From assembly GCA_029882395.1 (NCBI GenBank), contig JAOUKT010000034.1, forward strand, positions 1 through 37,167: a stretch of DNA of 37,167 nt. The letters are read 5' to 3'. Positions 17,685 to 27,912 of the stretch are shown piece after piece. The translations under genes were made by a program, and so were the position numbers. This DNA comes from Gammaproteobacteria bacterium. GTDB lineage: Bacteria > Pseudomonadota > Gammaproteobacteria > SZUA-229. Every line of letters starts with the position of its first letter. Within the stretch, counting starts at the first letter, position 1. The notes under the pieces are model-generated. The model worked only from the letters and a program-made list of their open reading frames with translations, had not been told where the DNA came from and ran no database searches.

Positions 17685-18019
17685 GACTTCATTTTACTAA
17701 CTCTAAACCTAGCAGACTGAATTTATTACATAAATGTCAGTAATGAGTTAAATATTCATCAAAAATATACATTTTGTTAAAAAAAAACGGTTTTTATCTG
17801 ACAAAACACGAAATATAGTTTATAAAGCAATCATTATTAGTGACATATCATTTACTCTGGCCTCAAAGTAAGACGATATTATATAAGTAAACACTGAGTA
17901 ATAGATAAACTTTAACTATTCATAAAATATATTTCCAGATTTGTGAACATTAGCCCATTTTAACTTTATCTACCTGAAAACACTTTTATATCAAATACAA
18001 CTTATCAATAGGAACAGCA
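17685..18019. other. Divergent lptF / pepA intergenic region
   Basis: This AT-rich 335-base region contains no ORF. It holds the predicted pepA promoter (17798-17826) and must also hold the lptF promoter, which I could not assign. Confidence 0.6.
17798..17826 (+). promoter_or_regulatory. pepA: Predicted sigma-70 promoter for pepA-holC-valS
   Basis: CTGACA (17798-17803, five of six to consensus) and TATAAA (17821-17826, five of six) are separated by exactly 17 bases. Transcription would begin near 17833, leaving a leader of about 190 bases before pepA. Confidence 0.5.
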
Positions 18020-19528
18020 ATGGAATTTTCAGTCAAAAGCGGTAGTCCTGAAAAACAACGCATGTCATGCATTGTCGTTGGTGTCTTTGACTCCCGAAAG
18101 CTATCGGCTTCTGCTCAGATTCTGGATGATGCCAGCGAAGGTTTAATATCTAACCTGATCAGACGTGGCGAACTGGAAGGTCTGCTGGGCCAGGATCTGC
18201 TTTTGCATAACGTGCCCAATACCTTATGTGACCGTATTTTACTGCTTGGCTGCGGCAAAGAAAAAGAGCTGGACGTCAACAACTTCAGAAAAATAAACGC
18301 GCAAATGGCAAAAATACTGGATCAGCGCGGTGCCACCGAGGCGTTTTCCTGCCTCACAGAGTTACCGCTTAAAAACCGTGAGATTGACTGGAAAATAAGA
18401 CAGTCTATCGAAGCGATTGAAGAACAGCTTTATCGTTTTGATCAGCTAAAGTCTGACAAACAAAATTCCCGGCGACCATTAAGAAAGGTTGTTTTTAGTG
18501 TCAGTAGCCGGCGTGATTTACCAACCGGCGAACTGGCTGTTCGCCAGGGCAGCGCCATTATTTCCGGCATTAAGCTCAGTAAAGATCTGGCCAATATGCC
18601 TGGCAACATCTGTACGCCGGGTTACCTTGCTGAACAGGCCCGCTCGCTGGGAAAAACCTACCGTAATTTCGAGACGGAAATTTTAGAAGAAAGCCAGATG
18701 GAAGAACTGGCAATGGGAGCATTGCTTTCTGTCAGTCGTGGCAGTCGTGAAAGTGCCAAACTGATCATCATGAAATATTCGGGTGCCGCCTCTGCCGATG
18801 AAAAACCCGTTGTTCTTGTTGGCAAAGGCGTGACGTTTGATTCAGGGGGCATCAGTTTAAAACCCGGTGCCGCCATGGATGAAATGAAATACGACATGTG
18901 TGGTGCCGCTGGTGTCTTTGGTGCCATGAGTGCCATTGCAGAACTGCAACTGCCGATTAATGTCGTCGCTGTTATACCGGCCACTGAGAATATGCCTGAT
19001 GGCCTGGCTTCCAAACCGGGCGACATTGTCACCAGCATGTCTGGCACCACGATTGAAATACTTAACACCGATGCCGAAGGTCGCCTGATACTTTGTGATG
19101 CCTTAACCTATTCTCAAAAGTTCAACCCGGAGGTTGTGATCGATATTGCCACCTTAACCGGAGCCTGTGTGATTGCACTGGGCGGTCACCCGGCGGGATT
19201 ATTCGGCAACCACAATCCTTTGATTAATGATTTGTTAAATGCCGGCAAATACAGCGGTGACCGTTGCTGGCATATGCCAACCTGGCCGGAATACAAACAG
19301 CAGTTAAAAAGTAATTTTGCGGATCTGGCCAATATAGGCGGTCGCGAAGCCGGCAGTATCACGGCTGCGGTATTCCTTGCACAATTTACTAAAAAATATA
19401 ACTGGGCGCATCTCGATATTGCAGGCGTTGCCTGGAAAGGTGGTGAAAACAAAGGCTCAACCGGACGCCCTGTGCCATTATTGATGCAATATATTTTAAA
19501 CCGTGTTGAAGAGAATGCCAGCCATTAA
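18020..19528 (+). CDS. pepA: Leucyl aminopeptidase PepA (M17, cytosol aminopeptidase)
   Basis: PepA is a hexameric two-metal aminopeptidase of peptide turnover; in E. coli it also binds DNA at cer and carAB. The 502-residue protein is one shorter than E. coli PepA, and its metal ligands match at minus one: Lys269, Asp274, Asp292, Asp351, Glu353. The catalytic Lys281 and Arg355 are present. The signatures V-G-K-G-V-T-F-D-S-G-G-I-S-L-K-P and N-T-D-A-E-G-R-L-I-L are both intact. AGGA lies six bases before the ATG. holC overlaps its 3' end. The whole pepA-holC-valS order is conserved in Gammaproteobacteria. Confidence 0.97.
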   Translation: MEFSVKSGSPEKQRMSCIVVGVFDSRKLSASAQILDDASEGLISNLIRRGELEGLLGQDLLLHNVPNTLCDRILLLGCGKEKELDVNNFRKINAQMAKILDQRGATEAFSCLTELPLKNREIDWKIRQSIEAIEEQLYRFDQLKSDKQNSRRPLRKVVFSVSSRRDLPTGELAVRQGSAIISGIKLSKDLANMPGNICTPGYLAEQARSLGKTYRNFETEILEESQMEELAMGALLSVSRGSRESAKLIIMKYSGAASADEKPVVLVGKGVTFDSGGISLKPGAAMDEMKYDMCGAAGVFGAMSAIAELQLPINVVAVIPATENMPDGLASKPGDIVTSMSGTTIEILNTDAEGRLILCDALTYSQKFNPEVVIDIATLTGACVIALGGHPAGLFGNHNPLINDLLNAGKYSGDRCWHMPTWPEYKQQLKSNFADLANIGGREAGSITAAVFLAQFTKKYNWAHLDIAGVAWKGGENKGSTGRPVPLLMQYILNRVEENASH

Positions 19529-19970
19529 TCGCGTTGACTTTTATATGATTCCGGGCAATGACAATCAGGCCCGGCTGCATTTTGCCTGCAAGCTGACACA
19601 TAAAGCCTGGTCGCTGAACAACTCTGTTTATCTTTTTTCCAAAAACAAACCAGAGTCTCAGCAACTGGATAATATGCTCTGGCAGCTTGATCAAGGCAGT
19701 TTCCTGCCGCACGGCATGAAAGATGATGGGTTTGCCGATCAACACCCCGTATTAATTGGCGAAGATGCCGACCCGGGTAAAGGCTTCGATCTATTTATTA
19801 ATTTAACCGACCAGATGCCAGTAGCTGTAGAATGCAATCAGCGTGTGGCAGAAATACTGCATCAGGCAGACGATTGTTTAACACCTGGCAGAGCACGCTA
19901 TAAACAATATAAAACGATTTGCCAGCACAACCACTGCGAACTGAACTTTCATGAACTGGGTCAGACATAA
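19515..19970 (+). CDS. holC: DNA polymerase III chi subunit (HolC)
   Basis: Chi, with psi, links the clamp loader to single-strand-binding protein at the fork. The protein starts M-P-A-I-N-R-V-D-F-Y, and the R-V-D-F-Y motif is typical of HolC N-termini. It continues with L-H-F-A-C-K-L-T-H-K-A and a Rossmann-like pattern ending R-A-R-Y-K-Q-Y-K. It is 151 residues from the ATG at 19515, overlapping pepA by 14 bases. A GTG four codons earlier (19503) is an alternative start. Neither has a clear ribosome-binding site, so coupling to pepA translation is likely. Position between pepA and valS confirms the call. Confidence 0.92.
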   Translation: MPAINRVDFYMIPGNDNQARLHFACKLTHKAWSLNNSVYLFSKNKPESQQLDNMLWQLDQGSFLPHGMKDDGFADQHPVLIGEDADPGKGFDLFINLTDQMPVAVECNQRVAEILHQADDCLTPGRARYKQYKTICQHNHCELNFHELGQT

Positions 19971-20182
19971 TGCATCAAACAATTCCTCTACTCACCGATA
20001 TTATAGAAACAGGCGACCAGGAGAAGGCCGGCCTTCATCAAAAAAACGACACCAAAGTGCATTTGTTAAATGATGATGAGGAGGCACTTAGCCAGAAAAT
20101 TGAGCACGCCATAGACTCCGCCCTGCCTGCTATTAAACGCCAGTTACACCATCAGATCTTATCTTCGTTGCTCAAAAAATAA
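19970..20182 (+). CDS. Small acidic/amphipathic protein coupled to holC, unknown function
   Basis: This is a 70-codon ORF whose ATG shares a base with the holC stop (TAATG), so it is almost certainly translated by coupling. The product has no membrane segment. The middle is acidic (N-D-D-E-E-A) and the last third is a probable amphipathic helix with Leu/Ile spacing (I-K-R-Q-L-H-H-Q-I-L-S-S-L-L-K-K). From memory, a short uncharacterised gene sits between holC and valS in Pseudomonas too, so this may be a conserved partner. I do not recognise a domain. Confidence 0.7.
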   Translation: MHQTIPLLTDIIETGDQEKAGLHQKNDTKVHLLNDDEEALSQKIEHAIDSALPAIKRQLHHQILSSLLKK

Positions 20183-20246
20183 ATACCGTTGACAGAATAA
20201 AAAGCAAAACGCCGGCTTCATACCTGATCAAAAACTCACTTTCCGT

Positions 20247-20270
20247 TATAATACCGGGCTTCATTGCCCG
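20247..20270 (+). promoter_or_regulatory. valS: Possible valS promoter -10 with start-site hairpin
   Basis: A perfect TATAAT lies at 20247-20252, with only a poor -35 at standard spacing. A perfect hairpin CGGGC/GCCCG (20255-20259 and 20266-20270) overlaps the predicted start of transcription. No T-box-like leader is present. Confidence 0.4.
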
Positions 20271-20296
20271 TTACAGAGAATCGAGATTTAAAATCC

Positions 20297-23077
20297 ATGG
20301 ATAAAACCTACAATCCGCAATCTATCGAACAAAAATGGTACGAAAACTGGGAAAATAAGGGCTATTTTTCCCCATCAGAATCAGCTGAAGGCGCGTATTG
20401 CATCATGATACCGCCACCCAATGTAACCGGCACACTGCATATGGGACATGCCTTCCAGGATACCATCATGGACGCGCTTACCCGTTACCACCGCATGAAA
20501 GGCGAAAAAACACTTTGGCAACCGGGCACTGATCATGCCGGTATCGCCACCCAGATGGTAGTCGAGCGCCAGCTTGAAGCCGAGAACAAAAGCCGCCATG
20601 ATTTAGGTCGTGATAAATTTATCGAGCGCATCTGGGACTGGAAACAGGAATCCGGAGGCCATATCACCCGTCAGTTGCGTCGTATGGGCGCATCGGTAGA
20701 CTGGGAAAATGAACGCTTCACCATGGATGAGGGTTTATCACATGCGGTGCAAAAAGTGTTTACCCAGCTTTATGATGAAGACATCATTTATCGCGGTAAA
20801 CGCCTGGTAAACTGGGACCCGGTTCTGCACACGGCTGTTTCAGACCTTGAGGTCATTTCAGAAGAAGAAAACGGCCACCTCTGGCACATGCGTTATCCGC
20901 TGGCCGATGGCGCGGCTTGCAATGGCAAAAATTACATCGTCGTGGCCACAACGCGGCCTGAAACCATGCTTGGCGATACGGCGGTGGCAGTACACCCTGA
21001 AGACAAACGATATAAAGACCTGATCGGCAAAGCGATTCAATTACCACTAAGCGACCGCCTGATCCCCATTATTGCTGATGATTATGTGGATATGGAATTT
21101 GGTACCGGCTGCGTAAAAATCACGCCAGCCCATGATTTCAATGACTATGAAATGGGCAAACGTCACGACCTGCCGATGATCAACATTCTGACTGTCGATG
21201 CCTGTATTAATGAGCAGGCCCCGGAAAAATACCGTGGTATGGATCGTTACGTTGCGCGCAAACAAATGATCGCTGACCTTGAGGCTGCGGGCTTGCTGGA
21301 AGCGGTAAAAGAACATAAATTAATGGTACCACGCGGTGACCGCAGCGGTTCTGTGGTTGAGCCTTACCTCACAGATCAGTGGTATGTTGCCGTTGAGTCT
21401 CTGGCCAAACCCGCGATTGATGCGGTGAAAAACGGCGATATTAAATTTGTACCGGCTAACTGGGACAAAACCTACTTCGAATGGATGAACAATATCCAGG
21501 ACTGGTGTATCTCCCGTCAGATCTGGTGGGGTCACCGCATTCCTGCCTGGTACGATAATGATGGCAAAGTTTACGTTGCCGACAGTGAAGCCGCTGTGCG
21601 TAAAAAATATAACTTAAGCGATGAGATAGCATTAAGACAGGATGAGGATGTGTTAGACACCTGGTTCTCTTCAGCACTCTGGCCTTTCTCTACCCTGGGC
21701 TGGCCTGACTCGACTGAGCGTTTAAAAACATTTTATCCTACCAGCGTTTTGGTCACCGGCTTTGATATCATTTTCTTCTGGGTTGCGCGCATGGTAATGA
21801 TGGGCATTAAATTCATCGGCGAAGTACCCTTTAAAGAAATTTACATTCATGGTCTGGTGCGTGATGCCGAAGGCCAAAAAATGTCGAAATCAAAAGGCAA
21901 TGTGCTCGACCCGATTGACCTGATTGACGGCATAGAACTTGAAACCTTAGTCACAAAACGCACGGCCGGCTTAATGCAGCCGAAGATGGCGGCCAAAATC
22001 GAAAAATCGACACGCAAGGATTTTCCTGACGGCATCCCGGCTTTCGGCACTGATGCACTGCGCTTTACTTTTGCTGCGATGGCATCACAGGGCCGTGATA
22101 TCCGTATGGATTTGAACCGTATCGAAGGCTACCGTAACTTCTGTAACAAATTATGGAATGCAACCCGCTACGTACTGATGAACACGGAAGATCAGGACAC
22201 CGGAATCGATAATGACGATGTGATTTTATCCCTGGCCGACCGCTGGATTATTTCACGCCTGCAAAACATTGAAGATAGCGTTGCCGATAATTTTGAAAAA
22301 TACCGTTTTGATCATGCCAGCCATGAAATATATGCCTTTATCTGGGAAGATTATTGTGACTGGTATCTGGAATTGTCAAAACCGGTGCTCAACTCAGAGC
22401 ACACCAGCGATGCAGAAAAACGTGGCACACGCCAGACCCTGGTACGTGTACTTGAAAGCATTTTAAGGCTGGCACATCCGTTAATCCCTTATATAACTGA
22501 AGAGCTGTGGCAACGCGTTGCACCACTGGCAGGTATCCAGGGTGAAACGATAATGCAACAATCTTACCCGCACGGTGATAGCACAAAGCGTGACCAGCAA
22601 GCAGAGACTGAGCTTGAATGGGTTAAAGCTTTCATCATGGGTGTTCGCCGTATCCGCTCAGAAATGGATATCGCACCGGGCAAACCCCTGCCTGTTTTAT
22701 TGCAAAACTATTCTGACAACGATCAAAACCTGTTTATGCAAAACAAAGACTTTGTCAGCACACTGGCAAAACTTGAATCTGTGCAATGGTTAACTGAAGA
22801 TAACGCTCCTGAGTCTGCCATTGCGCTGGTCGGTGATCTGAAAATTCTTATTCCTCTGGCAGGACTGATCGATAAAGATGCGGAAATTGGCCGTTTGCAA
22901 AAAGACATCGCAAAGATATCGGCTAATCTTGACAAGTCAGAGGCTAAAATGAGCAATGCCAGTTTTGTAGATAAAGCCCCCGAAGCCGTGGTTGCCAAAG
23001 AACGGTTGCGCATTAATGAAATGCACACAGCATTAGCTCAGCTGAATGATCAGCTGAAAAAAATCATGGCCATTTGA
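20297..23077 (+). CDS. valS: Valyl-tRNA synthetase
   Basis: ValS is a class I aminoacyl-tRNA synthetase charging tRNA-Val, with an editing (CP1) domain against threonine. The ATG at 20297 gives 926 residues (E. coli 951) and the usual N-terminus M-D-K-T-Y-N-P. The open frame extends 11 codons to a TTG at 20264, but that falls inside a hairpin and is unlikely. The HIGH motif is H-M-G-H (48-51), within [10 protein letters not shown], and the KMSKS motif is at 528-532. The anticodon-binding domain follows, and the last 65 or so residues form the C-terminal coiled coil typical of ValS. It is last of the conserved pepA-holC-valS group. Confidence 0.97.
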   Translation: MDKTYNPQSIEQKWYENWENKGYFSPSESAEGAYCIMIPPPNVTGTLHMGHAFQDTIMDALTRYHRMKGEKTLWQPGTDHAGIATQMVVERQLEAENKSRHDLGRDKFIERIWDWKQESGGHITRQLRRMGASVDWENERFTMDEGLSHAVQKVFTQLYDEDIIYRGKRLVNWDPVLHTAVSDLEVISEEENGHLWHMRYPLADGAACNGKNYIVVATTRPETMLGDTAVAVHPEDKRYKDLIGKAIQLPLSDRLIPIIADDYVDMEFGTGCVKITPAHDFNDYEMGKRHDLPMINILTVDACINEQAPEKYRGMDRYVARKQMIADLEAAGLLEAVKEHKLMVPRGDRSGSVVEPYLTDQWYVAVESLAKPAIDAVKNGDIKFVPANWDKTYFEWMNNIQDWCISRQIWWGHRIPAWYDNDGKVYVADSEAAVRKKYNLSDEIALRQDEDVLDTWFSSALWPFSTLGWPDSTERLKTFYPTSVLVTGFDIIFFWVARMVMMGIKFIGEVPFKEIYIHGLVRDAEGQKMSKSKGNVLDPIDLIDGIELETLVTKRTAGLMQPKMAAKIEKSTRKDFPDGIPAFGTDALRFTFAAMASQGRDIRMDLNRIEGYRNFCNKLWNATRYVLMNTEDQDTGIDNDDVILSLADRWIISRLQNIEDSVADNFEKYRFDHASHEIYAFIWEDYCDWYLELSKPVLNSEHTSDAEKRGTRQTLVRVLESILRLAHPLIPYITEELWQRVAPLAGIQGETIMQQSYPHGDSTKRDQQAETELEWVKAFIMGVRRIRSEMDIAPGKPLPVLLQNYSDNDQNLFMQNKDFVSTLAKLESVQWLTEDNAPESAIALVGDLKILIPLAGLIDKDAEIGRLQKDIAKISANLDKSEAKMSNASFVDKAPEAVVAKERLRINEMHTALAQLNDQLKKIMAI

Positions 23078-23099
23078 GCTGCGACAATCCGGAGTCTTT

Positions 23100-23651
23100 A
23101 TGCCTACAGCCGAACTGTTTGATCAGATTAAAAAAACGCATGCGCCATTAATTGTCGCGGCAGTGCAAACCGCACAGAACCCTTCTTTGCGAGCAGAGTT
23201 TGATAAGGCCTTATTACTCTCGGAACAAAATGGCTGGGGTGATCTGGTGAAAGCCATTCGTAAAATTCTTGACGGCGATCGCAATGAAAACCTTTCCCGC
23301 GGACTTGATGATGAAGATGCATCAATCGTGATTGCCATTTTGCAGGGCTTGCAAAATCCCGCCAGCCTGCCCGACCCTGAGCAAAAGGCGGATGCCAGTC
23401 AGGCAGCACCGATGTTAGCCGGCATGATTCATCAGGCCGCTCGTGGTGATGTCAATGCACTGACCCTGCTCAGCCAGATGGCCGAGCAAATGTCTCAAAC
23501 CAGCGGCGATATGGCGCAACTGAGCGCCATTATCAAACCACTGGTTGATGGCGAACGCGATGTTGACCGGCTGATGGCCAAAATGGGTCCGTCTGGTGAA
23601 TCACTGATCACGGGCATCGTCAGCGAGCTGGCAAAACTCGACAGCCACTAA
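23100..23651 (+). CDS. Unrecognised soluble helical protein
   Basis: The 183-residue protein has no signal peptide, membrane segment or cysteine. It appears almost entirely helical. Residues 1-100 include N-G-W-G-D-L-V-K-A-I-R-K-I-L-D-G-D and L-D-D-E-D-A-S-I-V-I-A-I-L. Residues 100-183 carry several methionine-rich helices (M-L-A-G-M-I-H, S-Q-M-A-E-Q-M-S-Q). A clean GGAG lies six bases before the ATG, 22 bases after valS, so it is likely cotranscribed with valS and the next gene. I do not recognise the family. Confidence 0.75.
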   Translation: MPTAELFDQIKKTHAPLIVAAVQTAQNPSLRAEFDKALLLSEQNGWGDLVKAIRKILDGDRNENLSRGLDDEDASIVIAILQGLQNPASLPDPEQKADASQAAPMLAGMIHQAARGDVNALTLLSQMAEQMSQTSGDMAQLSAIIKPLVDGERDVDRLMAKMGPSGESLITGIVSELAKLDSH

Positions 23652-23672
23652 TACGATATTACGAGAGGCATT

Positions 23673-24356
23673 ATGATTAAAAAGTTCGGCCTGCAAAAAT
23701 GCAAAAAGTGTTATCTTTTTCTGATGGTATTAGGCTTTGTTATCTTAATCACTGCGATCAATGAAAAACGCTACAGCATTTCATCCGATAAACTGCCCTG
23801 GCAAATCAGCCTGACAGATGATGGCAAATCCGAGGTGTTTGGAATCATTTTAGACCAGACCAGTATGCGGGATGCTTTAACCACATTGCAGACATTTCCT
23901 GAAACCGCATTGTTTGAACATAAAAACGGCCGCAGAAATCTTGAAGCCTATATCAGCTCCATTTCACTGAGCGGGCTGACTGCAAAAATGATCCTGGAAT
24001 ACGGCATCGATGACGAAACACTGCAGCGCTATAGACAACACAGCATCGATAAAGAAGGCACACCCAGCGGCGCGTTTAAATATAAACTCAATGAAGAAGA
24101 TGGTTTGCAGGCCATGCAATATCCTGTCATCAGCATCAGCTACATACCCTATGCTCAGTTTGATGACGAGATTATCTTGCAGCGTTTTGGCATTGCGGCA
24201 GAAACCATCACGCTGAATGACAGATCATCGATTCTGCTCTACCCGGAGCTGGGCCTGAGCATCACTTATAATACGGATGAGAAAGAGATATTGCAGTATG
24301 TGGCCCCAGAAAATTTTCAGCGTTTGAAAAAGCTGGCTCTGTCGCAGACTCATTAA
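23673..24356 (+). CDS. Unrecognised membrane-anchored protein
   Basis: The 227-residue protein has a basic N-terminus (K-K-F-G-L-Q-K-C-K-K) followed by one hydrophobic segment (about 14-30, Y-L-F-L-M-V-L-G-F-V-I-L-I). It is probably a signal anchor that leaves residues 31-227 in the periplasm. That part begins with S-S-D-K-L-P-W-Q-I and shows mixed alpha/beta patterning with F-G-I-I-L-D-Q-T-S-M. AGAGG precedes the ATG by five bases. It is 21 bases downstream of the soluble gene, suggesting a two-gene unit after valS. Its stop codon overlaps the stop of the convergent HD-GYP gene. The family is not recognised. Confidence 0.72.
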   Translation: MIKKFGLQKCKKCYLFLMVLGFVILITAINEKRYSISSDKLPWQISLTDDGKSEVFGIILDQTSMRDALTTLQTFPETALFEHKNGRRNLEAYISSISLSGLTAKMILEYGIDDETLQRYRQHSIDKEGTPSGAFKYKLNEEDGLQAMQYPVISISYIPYAQFDDEIILQRFGIAAETITLNDRSSILLYPELGLSITYNTDEKEILQYVAPENFQRLKKLALSQTH

Positions 24357-25441
24357 ACGGCTTTTTCAAAATACTCATCGGGCTCGCGGTAGCGTGCACT
24401 AATCTCCTGTACCTTTGGCAAGATGCTGATAAAGATATCAACCAATGCCGGATCAAACTGACTGCCACTCATGTCCTTTATATAGTCGACGGCCTGCTGC
24501 ACAGGCCAGGCCTTTTTGTACGGTCTTTCTGAGGTTAAAGCATCAAACACATCGGCCAGCGCCACTATTCTGCCAACCAGAGGAATATCCTCACCACTGA
24601 GGCCATTGGGGTAGCCACTGCCGTCCCATTTTTCATGGTGAGTCATTGCAATCAGTCGTGCCTGTTCTAATAATTCTGTATCACCGCCGGAAAGAATCTG
24701 GGCGCCAATCAGCGTATGTGTTTTCATCACATCCCATTCTTCGCTGTTCAATTTGCCGGGCTTGAGTAAAACCGAATCAGGAATGCCCAGTTTTCCAATA
24801 TCGTGCATAGGGCTTGAATTGAGAATTAACTCACACTGCTTTGCATCCATACCGACTGCCCTGGCGAGCTCAGATGAGACTTTGCTCATGCGGATGATGT
24901 GCAAGCCGGTTTCATTATCACGGTATTCTGCTGCCAGACCCAGGCGATGAATTACCTCCAGCCGTGTTTCCTGTAACTCTCTGGTACGAGAGGCCACCTT
25001 TTCTTCCAAATGGTTATTCTGATTCTGAACCATTTCATACAAACGTTTTACTTCGAGCTGGTTTCTGATTCTCGACAACAGTTCGACACGATCAAACGGT
25101 TTGTGTACATAATCTTTTGCGCCACCTGTCAACGCTCGAATACGCGTCTCACGGTCTGTCTGCGCGGTTAGTACCAGAATAGAAGGGAAAGTATTGTCAC
25201 TTTCGATGGCCGACAGTTGCTGCATAACATCAAAGCCATCAAAAACCGGCATGTTTAAATCAAGCAAGACAAGATGCGGCTGCAGCTGCTGGAATAACTC
25301 GACTGCCTGGGTGGAGTCTGACGTTGAAACAAAATTCTGGTAACCATCCAGTTCTAATATTTTTTCTATTAGCGTGACATTCGCCTGCTCATCATCGATT
25401 ATTAAAATACGGCTATCTTTAATATCATTTTCAGAAATCAT
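24353..25441 (-). CDS. Two-component response regulator with HD-GYP cyclic-di-GMP phosphodiesterase domain
   Basis: The 362-residue RpfG-type protein is predicted to hydrolyse cyclic-di-GMP when its receiver is phosphorylated. The REC domain (about 10-128) has Asp16/17, phosphoacceptor Asp61 (L-L-D-L-N-M-P), Thr92 and Lys114. A coiled-coil linker (about 132-160) leads to the HD-GYP domain with His213-Asp214 (H-D-I-G-K-L-G-I-P-D), H-H-E-K-W-D-G-S-G-Y-P (268-278) and A-D-V-F-D-A-L-T-S-x-R-P-Y-K. All residues expected for activity are present. AGAAGG precedes the ATG. No cognate kinase is adjacent. The stop shares the TTAA at 24353-24356 with the opposing gene. Confidence 0.92.
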   Translation of the reverse strand: MISENDIKDSRILIIDDEQANVTLIEKILELDGYQNFVSTSDSTQAVELFQQLQPHLVLLDLNMPVFDGFDVMQQLSAIESDNTFPSILVLTAQTDRETRIRALTGGAKDYVHKPFDRVELLSRIRNQLEVKRLYEMVQNQNNHLEEKVASRTRELQETRLEVIHRLGLAAEYRDNETGLHIIRMSKVSSELARAVGMDAKQCELILNSSPMHDIGKLGIPDSVLLKPGKLNSEEWDVMKTHTLIGAQILSGGDTELLEQARLIAMTHHEKWDGSGYPNGLSGEDIPLVGRIVALADVFDALTSERPYKKAWPVQQAVDYIKDMSGSQFDPALVDIFISILPKVQEISARYREPDEYFEKAV

Positions 25442-25655
25442 TCAATACAACCTTCTAAAAAATTTACTAAAATTAAATGTAAGCAGTAACAAGCCCCGGA
25501 ACCAATACCACGCTGCGGAACAATTAAACTGCAGTTGCTCTTGATTTAATTTTTTATACTATGCCTTATATAGGCGCAGATCCCGTACATATCCGTCAAC
25601 AACATGTCAGGAATGTTAAATTTTAAGCATAAGTTTCTATCTATAGCATAAATCG

Positions 25656-25680
25656 CTTCGGTTTGGGAATAATACCGAAG
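25656..25680. other. Hairpin in the prfC / HD-GYP spacer
   Basis: CTTCGGT (25656-25662) and ACCGAAG (25674-25680) form a seven-base-pair stem. No T-run follows on either strand, so it is not a standard terminator. The rest of the spacer (25442-25738) shows nothing else I can support. Confidence 0.3.
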
Positions 25681-25738
25681 AGGCTGTAGTCTAATTCGGG
25701 CGGTAGTGTAGGAATTTGCTTACAAACGGTAATAACGC

Positions 25739-27334
25739 TTAATCGTAGATGCCATGCTCACGGGTGGCAACAAAGCGAACATCCGGCCATCTTTCTTCTG
25801 CCATTTGCAGGTTCACACGTGTCGGTGCCAGATAAACCAGATCTCCTGCATTATCCAGGGCTAGATTGGTCTGGTTTTTGTTTTTAAAGTCAGCCAGCAT
25901 CTTTTCATCATCACAATCGACCCAGCGAGCGGTATTGGTATTAACATTTTCAAAACTGCATTCAACACCGTATTCATCTTTTAGACGGTACGCCACCACA
26001 TCAAACTGCAATATACCCACTGCTCCCAGAATCAGGTCATTATTGTGCAGGGGTTTAAATAACTGCGTCGCGCCTTCTTCACATAACTGTGTCAGGCCTT
26101 TTAACAGCGCCTTCATGCGCAACGGGTCTCTCAATTGTGCACGCCTGAATAATTCAGGTGCAAAATTCGGAATGCCTGAAAAGGCCAGTTGCTCGCCATT
26201 CGTAAAGGTATCACCAATGCGGATGGTGCCGTGATTATGCAAGCCAATAATATCGCCGGGATAGGCATCATCAACGTGATCGCGGTCCGATGCCATAAAT
26301 GTTAACGCATCACCGAACTTCACTTCTTTTTTAATGCGCACATGGTAGGCTTTCATGCCTTTTTTAAAGACACCGGAGCAAATGCGCATGAAAGCAATAC
26401 GGTCGCGGTGAGCCGGGTCCATATTTGCCTGGATTTTGAAAACAAAACCACTGAATGTTTCTTCCGTCGCCTCAACCTCGCGCGTTAAGGTCTTGCGTGA
26501 TTTTGGTGCCGGCGCATACCTATCAATTGCTTCAAGTAATTCTCTGACACCAAAATTATTGATACCCGAGCCGAAGTAGACCGGCGTGACTTTAGCGGCC
26601 TGGTAGGCGTCAAAATCAAATGCATGACTGGCACCTTTGACCAGTTCTATTTCATCGCGTAAGTCTGCTGCAACCGTTGCACCAAGGTGTTCATCCAGCT
26701 CCGGATTATCCAGCCCCTGAATCAGGTTACCGTCTAATAACTTGCCGCCATGAGTCGCGCTGAACAAATAAACACAGTCATTGTAAAGATCAAACACGCC
26801 CTTAAACTGTTTGCCCATGCCAATGGGCCAGGTCATCGGCGCGCATTTAATTTTTAAAATGTCTTCAATTTCATCCAGTATATCGATCGGGTCACGTGCT
26901 TCGCGATCCATTTTGTTAACGAAGGTGATAATGGGTGTATCACGCAAGCGACAGACTTCCATTAACTTGATGGTGCGTTCTTCAACACCTTTGGCGGCAT
27001 CAATGACCATTAACGCCGAATCAACAGCGGTTAATGTACGGTAGGTATCTTCTGAGAAATCAGCATGCCCGGGCGTATCCAGCAAATTCATGATGCAGTT
27101 TTTATAAGGAAACTGCATCACCGATGAGGTAACGGATATACCGCGTTGTTTTTCCAGCTCCATCCAGTCGGAGGTCGCATGACGTGAGGCTTTTCTACCC
27201 TTTACCGTGCCGGCCATCTGGATGGCTCCGCCATATAACAGGAGTTTTTCCGTTAATGTGGTTTTACCCGCATCAGGGTGAGAAATAATGGCAAAAGTAC
27301 GGCGTTTTTGCAGGGATTCGAGAAATTCACTCAT
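25739..27334 (-). CDS. prfC: Peptide chain release factor 3 (RF3)
   Basis: RF3 is a translational GTPase that recycles RF1/RF2 from the ribosome after peptide release. The 531 residues match the family (E. coli 529). GTPase motifs are H-P-D-A-G-K-T-T (19-26), the switch I region with R-G-I-S-V-T-S (64-70), D-T-P-G-H-A-D-F (86-93) and N-K-M-D-R-E (140-145). The following domains contain the RF3-typical segment [14 protein letters not shown], which distinguishes it from EF-G. The start at 27334 has a weak ribosome-binding site. The gene is on the same strand as rimI and the leu/ilv cluster. Confidence 0.96.
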   Translation of the reverse strand: MSEFLESLQKRRTFAIISHPDAGKTTLTEKLLLYGGAIQMAGTVKGRKASRHATSDWMELEKQRGISVTSSVMQFPYKNCIMNLLDTPGHADFSEDTYRTLTAVDSALMVIDAAKGVEERTIKLMEVCRLRDTPIITFVNKMDREARDPIDILDEIEDILKIKCAPMTWPIGMGKQFKGVFDLYNDCVYLFSATHGGKLLDGNLIQGLDNPELDEHLGATVAADLRDEIELVKGASHAFDFDAYQAAKVTPVYFGSGINNFGVRELLEAIDRYAPAPKSRKTLTREVEATEETFSGFVFKIQANMDPAHRDRIAFMRICSGVFKKGMKAYHVRIKKEVKFGDALTFMASDRDHVDDAYPGDIIGLHNHGTIRIGDTFTNGEQLAFSGIPNFAPELFRRAQLRDPLRMKALLKGLTQLCEEGATQLFKPLHNNDLILGAVGILQFDVVAYRLKDEYGVECSFENVNTNTARWVDCDDEKMLADFKNKNQTNLALDNAGDLVYLAPTRVNLQMAEERWPDVRFVATREHGIYD

Positions 27335-27417
27335 CGGTATTCGGTATTTTTTCTAGTTCGGAGCGCGCATTATAACGCAAGCGGGTGCGACTCTGAATCA
27401 TTCAATAGAAATATAAT

Positions 27418-27912
27418 TCAAGCGATCGATTTCGCCAGAACGGTGGCATCTTCTCGGCCGTCTTCTGCCGGATAATAGCCTTTACGTGTGCCTATTTTTT
27501 CAAACCCCAGGCTGTGATAAAGGCTGATTGCAGTCTGATTAGATTCACGCACTTCAAGCAGGGCTCGCACCGCATTACCGCGTTTCATCAGCGCCAGCAA
27601 ATAGATCAGCAATTCACGGCCATAACCTTTACCCTGGAACGGCCGGCTGACACTCAGGTTTAAAATATGTGCCTCATCCACAATCATGCCGATAATACCG
27701 TAGGCAACAATTTGACTGTCGATTTCATTAACAACGCATAAATGCCCCGTTTTGATACAGTCTTCGAAGATGCCTTCTGTCCAGGGAAAAGGGTAAACCT
27801 GTTTGTCGATCTCAAACACTGATTTGACATCATCAAGCCGCATCAGCCGGTAATGGCTTTCTGTCCGTATCGCATGATGGTTTTCAGCATCTGTGGGCAA
27901 AGCTTCAGTCAT
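27418..27912 (-). CDS. rimI: Ribosomal protein bS18 alanine N-acetyltransferase RimI
   Basis: RimI is a GNAT acetyltransferase acting on the N-terminal alanine of ribosomal protein S18. Of 164 residues, the acetyl-CoA loop is R-P-F-Q-G-K-G-Y-G-R (90-99). The RimI-type C-terminal block is L-E-V-R-E-S-N-Q-T-A-I-S-L-Y (119-132), then L-G-F-E-K-I-G-T-R-K-G-Y-Y and D-A-T-V-L. The protein carries about 20 extra N-terminal residues relative to E. coli RimI, and Met24 could be the real start. However, the ATG at 27912 overlaps the end of the upstream gene by eight bases, which favours coupling from there. Confidence 0.9.
   Translation of the reverse strand: MTEALPTDAENHHAIRTESHYRLMRLDDVKSVFEIDKQVYPFPWTEGIFEDCIKTGHLCVVNEIDSQIVAYGIIGMIVDEAHILNLSVSRPFQGKGYGRELLIYLLALMKRGNAVRALLEVRESNQTAISLYHSLGFEKIGTRKGYYPAEDGREDATVLAKSIA

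Noticed and set aside
20264..20296. N-terminal extension of valS from a TTG
   Set aside because: It starts inside a hairpin next to the predicted transcription start; the ATG at 20297 gives the normal N-terminus.
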